Assembly (NCBI GenBank): GCA_018239705.1
Contig: JAFEGS010000015.1
Span: forward strand, 1-10,143
Origin: Verrucomicrobiota bacterium
Lineage (GTDB): Bacteria > Chlamydiota > Chlamydiia > Chlamydiales > FEN-1388
Length of the DNA stretch: 10,143 bases
Reading direction: 5' to 3'
The position numbers were made by a program, and so were the translations under genes. Positions 1 through 5,258 of this stretch are shown piece after piece. The notes under the pieces were generated by a model. It did not search any database, was not told the origin of the DNA, and saw nothing but the letters and a program-made list of their open reading frames with translations. The stretch's first letter is position 1. Each line of letters starts with the position of its first letter.

Positions 1-752
1 GCCCCTGTCTCGCCGCGAAACTGCTGGGGCCTGTTTTGGTACTCTTGCACACCGGTATAGATGAGTCCATTTGGGAACATGGGATGGTTTTTCCAGCCAT
101 GGATGTAGGGGCGCACCCGATGGTAGTAAATGTAGGGGTCGCAGTGCTGTGGCATGCGATCGAGTGTGCTGCACATATCCTCAAGGGCAGATGCCATCTT
201 TTGAAGGACCTGCATCAGGCCTTGAGTGTCTGCGTTTTCTACTGCCTTGATTGCCTCTACACAAGCCTCAAGAGCAGGGCTTGCTTTCGCTTCTATCGCT
301 ACATGCACCAGGATAAACCACTCTTCGTCAATGCCGCCTAAGAAGTTTTGGATCAGCACGATATTGCCAAGATCGATAGGGCCTTTGGGGTCGAGCCGCT
401 TCCAGTTGGTAAGGGCGTACGAGGCATAGGAGAGGACAGGGGGGCGGCCAAGCTCTTTTGCTACCTCATACCATGGCTTTGCAAGCACTTCAGGGATAGA
501 TTCCGGCACCTTTTTTTGCCCCCACACATAGGCATGGCCAAAATAGGAGAGAATCTGCATTGCACGCTCATATTCAGCCACGGTTTGTAGCTTGTTGGTG
601 GGAAATGGGGGGAGCTTGAGTAGCTGCTCCTGAAAGGTGGATGCGACGAGATATTTTGGCAGATTGCTGGCAGTCTCTTCCCATGCAGAAAAGGCGGCAG
701 GGAGCTGCTCTAACGGGTCAGTTTCTGGTAAAAAGCAAACTGGATGTTTCAT
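1..752 (-). CDS. Indoleamine 2,3-dioxygenase (IDO), partial, C-terminus beyond left edge
   Basis: The gene encodes a heme dioxygenase that opens the indole ring of L-tryptophan to give N-formylkynurenine. Translating the minus strand from the ATG at 752-750 gives 250 uninterrupted codons to the window edge. Family motifs seen are YFGHAYVWG (70-78), LGRPPVLSYASYALTNWKRL (101-120), PYIYYHRVRPYIHGWK (206-221), GLIYTGV (229-235) and FRGETGA (245-251, last codon incomplete). From my recalled human IDO1 sequence, F146 aligns with F163, H150 with S167, Y209 with F226 and R214 with the substrate-carboxylate arginine R231. The proximal heme histidine lies in the missing part, roughly 130-150 residues. 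The start is backed by AAGGA (759-763) six bases upstream. It follows the ATP-grasp gene on the same strand after a 186-base gap, so it may have its own promoter. The family call is strong; activity and physiological role are inferred. Confidence 0.92.
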   Translation of the reverse strand, partial: MKHPVCFLPETDPLEQLPAAFSAWEETASNLPKYLVASTFQEQLLKLPPFPTNKLQTVAEYERAMQILSYFGHAYVWGQKKVPESIPEVLAKPWYEVAKELGRPPVLSYASYALTNWKRLDPKGPIDLGNIVLIQNFLGGIDEEWFILVHVAIEAKASPALEACVEAIKAVENADTQGLMQVLQKMASALEDMCSTLDRMPQHCDPYIYYHRVRPYIHGWKNHPMFPNGLIYTGVQEYQNRPQQFRGETG

Positions 753-777
753 ATCTATTCCTTTCTTTGTCTCTCAG

Positions 778-806
778 CGTCTACCACACAAAAGTCCCCA
801 TGTCAA
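778..806 (-). promoter_or_regulatory. Candidate promoter for the IDO gene
   Basis: On the minus strand a perfect TTGACA (806-801) is followed after 17 bases by TAGACG (783-778), which matches TATAAT at three of six positions. A start site near 771 would give a leader of about 20 bases containing the AAGGA ribosome site. The -35 is convincing and the -10 is weak. Confidence 0.3.
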
Positions 807-823
807 TACATAAAATAATATCT

Positions 824-840
824 TAATTTTTTAAAAATTA
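824..840. repeat. AT-only palindrome upstream of the IDO promoter
   Basis: Two perfect 8-base arms (TAATTTTT and AAAAATTA) flank a single T. The palindrome sits 17 bases upstream of the candidate TTGACA for the IDO gene. It could be an operator, an UP-element-like AT tract, or chance in AT-rich spacer DNA. The rest of the 753-938 spacer shows no gene, tRNA or clear terminator. Confidence 0.4.
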
Positions 841-938
841 GAGTAGTATTAGGGTAATAGAGGTGAGTATGCGTGGTGAAGAGGGCCTCACTGAACGCTT
901 CGCATAGTTTAAAATTACTAACCCATTAAAAAATTAAC

Positions 939-2096
939 TTATCCTTCTAGCATGTGCTGATAGAGTCGAGACATGCTCACCTCAAGCTGGTTTTTAACAT
1001 CCTCAACCACTTCATCTGTAGCCTTTGTGAAGTAGGGGACTTTGCAGTAGGCTTTTGTGCATTCGTTGAGCGAGCCTTCCTCATCCACAGACTTGAATGG
1101 GATTAACCAGTAGCCTGCAAGGAAGCGAAACTCTACCTGGTTGTTGTTATAGATCAGCATGAAAGAGGCGCGCATGGTGGGCTGGTAGGTCTTTCCCTCA
1201 AATGTGTCAACGCTGATTTCATCGGAACCATAGTACTTTTCAACAAGGAAAGAATCAAAGCGATCGCTGTACCAGTGGTTGTAGGACTTATCCTTATCAT
1301 TTTTTAAAGCGTCACTCTTTTGTAAGATATACTGCAAGGTGCTATCCAGCTCTTCTTTTGCAACGATGATAACGCCGTTTCCTTCAAAAGCACCTCTTGG
1401 CTTTATCACAAAGCGATCAGCAGGAATATCGCTCATAATGGTCTGAGCAAGAGTTTCTGAATACTGGCTTGGATAGAGACCCCATTCAGGCTTCACCTTT
1501 GCGACCACCGGATCGCGGGTGAATAGAAGGCTCATTTTGTATTTGTCAATCCAGTAGGGGAAGCTTGGCGCTCCTGCTACGATGATTCCGGGATATTTTT
1601 TGCAAAAGTCACTGTAGCTTTCAAACACATCTGCACGGGCAAAGACCATTCCCTGATAAGAGTCAATTGAGTCCGGATGTTGAGGGGGAGTGGCTGCTGC
1701 TTGCATGAAGGCCGGATCCTCGAAGATCTGCCAAGGAGTGGGGAGGAGAGTCCATAGGGGAGAATTCTTGAAAAGCGTTGCAAGCGGCCTGAACGCAAGG
1801 TGAGAATTTACGGCCCATTTCCTCATTGGAAACTCAGCAAATATCTGTTCAACTTGAGGGATAACGAGGCCTTGGTCTCCATGGAGGTACATATCGCCGC
1901 GGAATATGGACAAGATGCCATGCTGGAGCTCACAGATCTTTACCCCATGCTCCTTGCTGTACTTGAGGTCTGCTATAAAGTAGGAAACGTCCACAGGGTA
2001 TTTTGAAGCTGCATCAAGCGATGCTGCAAACAGAAGTAGTGCAATATATAGTTTTCTCATATGGCACAGAAAACCAGATGACTGAATTTTTAGCAA
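939..2096 (-). CDS. ATP-grasp-like protein with N-terminal signal-peptide-like segment
   Basis: This 385-residue protein is not one I can name. The middle and C-terminal parts look like an ATP-grasp ligase or kinase fold: IDKYKMSLLF (183-192), VIKPRGAFEGNGVIIV (230-245) with Lys232 and a glycine-rich loop, FLVEKYYGSDEI (283-294) with a likely nucleotide-contacting Glu286, then MRASFML (308-314), FRFLAGYW (323-330) and GSLNE (341-345). ATP-grasp enzymes usually join a carboxylate to an amine or thiol through an acyl-phosphate; the substrate here is unknown. Residues 13-30 (MRKLYIALLLFAASLDAA) resemble a signal peptide with possible cleavage after an Ala. The start is TTG at 2096-2094, chosen because AGGAGG lies exactly six bases upstream; the in-frame ATG at 2060 has no ribosome site. 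It is divergent from rlmD with 46 bases between starts. Export of an ATP-dependent enzyme would be odd, so the N-terminus may instead be a membrane anchor. Confidence 0.8.
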   Translation of the reverse strand: MLKIQSSGFLCHMRKLYIALLLFAASLDAASKYPVDVSYFIADLKYSKEHGVKICELQHGILSIFRGDMYLHGDQGLVIPQVEQIFAEFPMRKWAVNSHLAFRPLATLFKNSPLWTLLPTPWQIFEDPAFMQAAATPPQHPDSIDSYQGMVFARADVFESYSDFCKKYPGIIVAGAPSFPYWIDKYKMSLLFTRDPVVAKVKPEWGLYPSQYSETLAQTIMSDIPADRFVIKPRGAFEGNGVIIVAKEELDSTLQYILQKSDALKNDKDKSYNHWYSDRFDSFLVEKYYGSDEISVDTFEGKTYQPTMRASFMLIYNNNQVEFRFLAGYWLIPFKSVDEEGSLNECTKAYCKVPYFTKATDEVVEDVKNQLEVSMSRLYQHMLEG

Positions 2097-2102
2097 CTAA
2101 TT

Positions 2103-2108
2103 CCTCCT
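2103..2108 (-). promoter_or_regulatory. Perfect Shine-Dalgarno that selects a TTG start
   Basis: The minus strand reads AGGAGG, then AATTAG, then TTG. The six-base spacing is ideal. It decides the start of the ATP-grasp-like gene in favour of TTG (2096) over the ATG 36 bases further in, whose upstream sequence TCTGTGCCAT has no ribosome site. Confidence 0.8.
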
Positions 2109-2111
2109 ACA

Positions 2112-2120
2112 TGGTATAAT
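2112..2120 (+). promoter_or_regulatory. Extended -10 promoter for rlmD
   Basis: TGGTATAAT is a TGn extension plus a perfect TATAAT (2115-2120), 22 bases before the GTG start. Transcription would begin near 2126-2128, leaving a leader of about 15 bases that still includes the AGGA at 2136-2139. No -35 hexamer is evident, which extended -10 promoters can tolerate. The element lies between the two divergent genes, close to the ribosome site of the minus-strand gene, so transcription of the two may interfere. Confidence 0.6.
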
Positions 2121-2142
2121 TTTCATTTTTCAGGCAGGACCA

Positions 2143-3495
2143 GTGACAAAACCAGAAATAAATCAAACATTCAGTTTGAAAATTGATGCCATTGGCAGCT
2201 CAGGCGAAGGAATAGGGCGCCTTGAGGGCTACACGCTCTTTGTCGACGGAGCCTTGCCGGGCGAACAGGTCCACGTGCGCTGCATCGAGGCACAAAAAAA
2301 TTATGGGCGAGCAGAGCTCCTGCATATCCTTGAAGCCTCTCCGGACCGTGTCAAGCCGCCATGCCCACTCTTCGGCACCTGTGGTGGATGCCAGCTTATG
2401 CATCTCTCCTACCAAAAACAGCTCGAAACAAAGCGGCAGAGGGTAATTGATGCGCTGCAGCGCATTGGTAAGATCACAGAGGTGGAAGTGCCTCCCTGCC
2501 TGCCTTCACCATCCCCGCTTTCCTATCGCAACAAAATACAGCTGCCTGTAAAAAACAACCCTGAAGGGCTTGCCTTTGGTCTCTACGCAAAAGGATCGCA
2601 CGACCTTGTTGAGGTCTCCTCATGCCTTATCCACTGCCCGATGGGAGAGGAGATTTACCGAGAGGTTCGAAGACTGACGACGAAGAGTGGGATTGCTGCG
2701 TATGATCCTCTGACAGGGGAGGGAGACCTGCGACATCTCCTGATCAAAAGTGCCAAGGTAACGGGGCAGGCTCTTGTCATCTTCGTTACAGCCTCCAGCA
2801 AACAGGGGAGGTGGACCGCACTTGCAGAGCAGATCATGGCCGCTTGCCCGCAGGTAAAGGGCGTTGTGCAGGCAGTCAACAAGCAAAAGGGCAATCGTAT
2901 TTTAGGCCAGCAGTTTCATCTGCTTGCAGGTGCTGGCCATATTCACGAGAGGCTGGGAGATCTTACCTTTAAAGTCTCTCCGGCATCGTTCTTTCAAGTA
3001 AACCCTGAGCAGGCAGTGCTGTTGTATGCCAAAGCCTTAGCATTTGCAGAGCTAGAGGGCTCTGAAACGGTGCTTGATGCCTACTGCGGTGTCGGCACGC
3101 TATCGCTCTTCTTTGCAAAGCAGGCCAAAAGCGTACTTGGCGTGGAGTCTGTCCCTGAGGCAATTGAAGATGCCAAAGAAAATGCGCTCCTCAATAACAT
3201 CCACAACGTCTCCTTTGTCTGTGCACAGGCTGAGCACTACTGTAGAGCTCTTTCTGCTATCGATGTGGCCATCTTAAACCCACCTCGTAAGGGCTGCGAT
3301 GAGCTGCTTCTCAAAGAGCTCAAGCGGCTGCGACCCAAAACGATTGTGTATATCTCTTGCGATCCGGGGACGCTTGCACGCGATCTTGGGCTTTTGAGAG
3401 ATTTCGGCTATGAGGTCGAAAAAGTCCAGCCCTTCGACATGTTCCCGCAGACTGCTCATGTAGAGTGCGTGGTCAAATTGAAGCTGGGCGGTTGA
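2143..3495 (+). CDS. rlmD: 23S rRNA (uracil-5-)-methyltransferase RlmD/RumA
   Basis: This cytoplasmic SAM-dependent enzyme makes 5-methyluridine in 23S rRNA (U1939 in E. coli). At 450 residues it is close to E. coli RumA. The N-terminus (about 8-65) fits a TRAM RNA-binding domain. Cys74, Cys80, Cys83 and Cys161 reproduce the C-x5-C-x2-C...C set that holds the [4Fe-4S] cluster. The C-terminal methyltransferase domain has FFQVNPEQ (283-290), the SAM motif LDAYCGVGTL (311-320), NPPRKG (379-384), the nucleophile Cys406 in YISCDPGTLARDL (403-415) and the likely base Glu441 in HVECVV. The start is GTG with AGGA only three bases upstream; no other start fits, because the upstream ATG at 2111 meets TAA after two codons. 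The related TrmA lacks the Fe-S cysteines; other RumA-like paralogues such as RlmC cannot be fully excluded. The gene ends in TGA immediately before the 9-mer repeat and converges on the phosphatase gene. Confidence 0.93.
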   Translation: MTKPEINQTFSLKIDAIGSSGEGIGRLEGYTLFVDGALPGEQVHVRCIEAQKNYGRAELLHILEASPDRVKPPCPLFGTCGGCQLMHLSYQKQLETKRQRVIDALQRIGKITEVEVPPCLPSPSPLSYRNKIQLPVKNNPEGLAFGLYAKGSHDLVEVSSCLIHCPMGEEIYREVRRLTTKSGIAAYDPLTGEGDLRHLLIKSAKVTGQALVIFVTASSKQGRWTALAEQIMAACPQVKGVVQAVNKQKGNRILGQQFHLLAGAGHIHERLGDLTFKVSPASFFQVNPEQAVLLYAKALAFAELEGSETVLDAYCGVGTLSLFFAKQAKSVLGVESVPEAIEDAKENALLNNIHNVSFVCAQAEHYCRALSAIDVAILNPPRKGCDELLLKELKRLRPKTIVYISCDPGTLARDLGLLRDFGYEVEKVQPFDMFPQTAHVECVVKLKLGG

Positions 3496-3594
3496 AAAAA
3501 CGACATAAAACGACGAAAACGACAAAGGACACAAAAGACGAAAACGACGAAAAAGACTTAAAAGACAAACAACGACCAAAACGACGAAAAGGAC
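3496..3594 (+). repeat. Degenerate 9-mer repeat, copy A (behind rlmD stop)
   Basis: Eleven units end in NGAC behind an A-run, starting on the base after the rlmD TGA. Unit lengths are 9-10-9-7-9-9-9-9-10-9-9. The first units are aaaaacgac, ataaaacgac, gaaaacgac, aaaggac, acaaaagac. The last, gaaaaggac, ends at 3594. Units differ mainly in the base before GAC (C, G or A) and in the first one or two bases. It is not coding: it follows a stop, and reading it in any frame gives only low-complexity peptide. Confidence 0.85.
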
Positions 3595-3638
3595 TCGGGC
3601 TTTATGTCGTTTTCGTCTTTTGTGTCCTTTGTCGTTTT
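3516..3638. terminator. 33-bp perfect inverted repeat between convergent genes, possible bidirectional terminator
   Basis: Bases 3516-3548 are the exact reverse complement of 3606-3638, with a 57-base loop. The arms belong to repeat copies A and B. RNA from either gene could fold into a long stem. T-runs follow the stem in both directions: CCTTTTTGG at 3641-3649 for rlmD, and a run of six T on the minus strand at 3500-3495 for the phosphatase gene. The stem is much longer and more A/T-rich than a classical intrinsic terminator, so the role is inferred. No other terminator is visible for these two genes. Confidence 0.5.
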
Positions 3639-3656
3639 GGTCCTTTTTGGTCGTTA
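3600..3656 (-). repeat. Degenerate 9-mer repeat, copy B, inverted (behind phosphatase stop)
   Basis: Read on the minus strand, this copy starts four bases after the phosphatase TGA. It runs taacgac, caaaaaggac, caaaacgac, aaaggac, acaaaagac, gaaaacgac, then decays in ataaagcccg. The 10-9-7-9-9 order of unit lengths matches copies A and C. It therefore has the same orientation relative to its upstream gene as copy A, which makes the two copies inverted with respect to each other. Confidence 0.85.
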
Positions 3657-3660
3657 GCCA

Positions 3661-5133
3661 TCAAATACTGAGGGATGAAAAATCTTTCGCTAAGGTCCCT
3701 TCCCCACTACCCGGTTTCATAGTAATAATCATACAGTCATCGGTTTTTGGTTTGTTATGCATGGAATCATTGATAACTTTTGCGACTTTTTTATTATCAA
3801 TTATACTGGCGATATTAGTATTCGTTTTAGCTGGTATACTCTGCGATTTCTGCTCGACCGGTTGTTCTACTATAGCTTTTGGTTTCACTGAGAGCGGCGG
3901 TATTGGTGAAATTGGCTGTTTTACCCTAACCTTTTGCATCTCTTTGACCTCTGGCTTTGGCAAAACTTCCGGCTTTGGCATTTCTCTTTTATAAAGGGCT
4001 GATTCTAGACGAGTGTCGTGATGCGTGATAAGTTTTACATAGGTTGCAAGTCTCTTGGTGACTTGCTCCGGTGTAGGTTTTGGAAAAACAAACTTGTGCC
4101 CTTTGCTGTTATCGCATATAAATTTTTTCAACTGTTCAATGGTGGGTAATTGCGTCTTTCTCCAGTCTTGCCAGTTTTCCCAAAATCGATCATATTTTGT
4201 AAGCTGTTCTACTGGCTGATCAAAAAATGGGTGACGCGCGATAAAGTATGTGAGCTGTAGATCTTGATCATCTCGGACATTATCAAGAAAGCCATCTGTA
4301 ACGAGTATAATATAATCATCCTCTGAGGCTTCAATATATGTTGCACATGTATTTTCTAGGCGCTCAATATAAGCCTTTGAACTAATAAGCCCACCCGCAT
4401 GTGTGGCATCGGGATATCCTTGGCTGTCAAGCCTTCTCGTGATCTTGTTGAGCTGTGCGATTTTATTTTCGCCAAAGTTGATAAGAAAAGCGGCTCCATC
4501 TCCTAAGGCTATAGTCTGGACGCGGTACAAATTTTTTTGGTTTTTTTGACCCACTGGCACACACTCTACAAAAAGTGCGGTAGAAGATCCTTGGAGGGCA
4601 TTAGGAGACTGTTTGTGTACCACCTGGGCGCAATTATAAAACTCATCTGTAGCAATGAGTCTATTCTGTATAGAATTTTCAGTAAACTGCATTGATTTGC
4701 AAAGATAAGTCTTTAAGAAATGCTCACAAATCATCTGCGCTACAAAAGCACTAAAAAAGCCATCACCGCTGGCACCATCGGCAATACAGGCAGCATGGCT
4801 TCCATCCGGCCTTGTTACGACGCCACCGCGGTCCATATTCACTGCGAATGGTAGCCCTAAGTCGCTCTTATAAAAGGAGAGGCTAACGTTCGATTCATGG
4901 CTATAGGTGAATGAGCCGTCGTCCGATATAAAAAATCCTTGCGAGCCAAGCTCTGCTTTTTGCACTTCATCCGTCTCAAGAGAGGCAGGGAGGAGATGGA
5001 GGTTGTTGGTACATAGACTTGGCATTGAGATGAGGGCAGTCTCAGTCTCGACCTCGACGCCGGTGAGCGGTAGTGGTGCGGTATCAATCTGATGTTCGCT
5101 CAGTCGATGGAAACAATTCTTTTCTTCTATCAT
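3661..5133 (-). CDS. PP2C-like (PPM family) Ser/Thr protein phosphatase with Pro/Lys-rich insert
   Basis: This is probably a metal-dependent protein phosphatase of 490 residues. Motifs in PPM order are AACIADGASGDG (114-125, metal ligand Asp119), GSSTALF (182-188), ALGDGAAFLINFG (209-221) and IILVTDGFLDNV (275-286, Asp280 and Asp284). The final TDDCMIITMK (464-473) matches the family's closing DD-T-type motif. Between about 380 and 462 the fold is interrupted by a low-complexity stretch rich in Pro, Lys and Val (MPKPEVLPKPEV at 385-396). The first 60 residues match nothing I recognise and hold no membrane segment. The ATG at 5133 is preferred because AAGGA (5147-5143) lies nine bases upstream; the in-frame ATG at 5172 has no ribosome site and would add 13 residues. 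Three 60-base blocks taken as examples (3721, 3781, 4261) have 30-33% G+C, against 55% in one rlmD block, though 4801-4860 has 57%. It is divergent from the 1604-residue gene. Family call good; target unknown. Confidence 0.82.
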   Translation of the reverse strand: MIEEKNCFHRLSEHQIDTAPLPLTGVEVETETALISMPSLCTNNLHLLPASLETDEVQKAELGSQGFFISDDGSFTYSHESNVSLSFYKSDLGLPFAVNMDRGGVVTRPDGSHAACIADGASGDGFFSAFVAQMICEHFLKTYLCKSMQFTENSIQNRLIATDEFYNCAQVVHKQSPNALQGSSTALFVECVPVGQKNQKNLYRVQTIALGDGAAFLINFGENKIAQLNKITRRLDSQGYPDATHAGGLISSKAYIERLENTCATYIEASEDDYIILVTDGFLDNVRDDQDLQLTYFIARHPFFDQPVEQLTKYDRFWENWQDWRKTQLPTIEQLKKFICDNSKGHKFVFPKPTPEQVTKRLATYVKLITHHDTRLESALYKREMPKPEVLPKPEVKEMQKVRVKQPISPIPPLSVKPKAIVEQPVEQKSQSIPAKTNTNIASIIDNKKVAKVINDSMHNKPKTDDCMIITMKPGSGEGTLAKDFSSLSI

Positions 5134-5142
5134 TTTGCCTAT

Positions 5143-5147
5143 TCCTT
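5143..5147 (-). promoter_or_regulatory. Shine-Dalgarno that selects the shorter phosphatase start
   Basis: The minus strand reads AAGGA, nine bases, then ATG (5133). The site resembles the IDO ribosome site (AAGGAATAG in both). It lies inside the 13-codon extension that the ATG at 5172 would require, which argues for the shorter protein. Confidence 0.6.
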
Positions 5148-5184
5148 CTTTGATTGGGTCCAAGTATACCATATCATTGTTATT

Positions 5185-5201
5185 GAAGCTTCAGATATCT
5201 G
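5185..5201. promoter_or_regulatory. Nested palindromes in the phosphatase/giant-gene divergent control region
   Basis: GAAGCTTC (5185-5192) is a perfect 8-base palindrome, and CAGATATCTG (5192-5201) a perfect 10-base palindrome sharing its last base. They lie between two divergent starts 125 bases apart and could be an operator acting on both genes. For the rightward gene, TAAAAT (5210-5215) and TATAGA (5226-5231) are possible -10 elements, neither with a good -35. Confidence 0.35.
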
Positions 5202-5258
5202 GTGGTAATTAAAATATTTATTCTCTATAGAAGGAAGTAACCTAATTCTGGTGTAGCG

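Noticed and set aside
36..826. Several plus-strand open frames across the left end
   Set aside because: They lie opposite the IDO gene, whose minus-strand product matches family motifs throughout.
868..906. Imperfect hairpin (TATGCG/CGCATA with inner GTGA/TCAC) as terminator of the ATP-grasp gene
   Set aside because: The stem is short and interrupted, and no T-run follows on the minus strand.
3274..3579. Minus-strand open frame over the rlmD end
   Set aside because: Half is antisense repeat (Val/Phe/Ser-rich) and half is antisense to the conserved RlmD catalytic region.
3496..3656. CRISPR array
   Set aside because: Units are only 7-10 bases with no unique spacers, and no cas gene is present.
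3465..3671. Open frame translating repeat copy A into a Lys/Thr/Asp-rich peptide
   Set aside because: It overlaps the rlmD end and consists of repeat sequence; it has no ribosome site and no codon pattern of its own.
5134..5172. 13-residue N-terminal extension of the phosphatase from the ATG at 5172
   Set aside because: No ribosome site precedes that ATG, and the extension contains the good AAGGA used by the ATG at 5133.
5231..5236. AAGGAA as ribosome site for the giant gene
   Set aside because: It is 22 bases from the ATG, too far, and TAA at 5238 blocks any earlier in-frame start.
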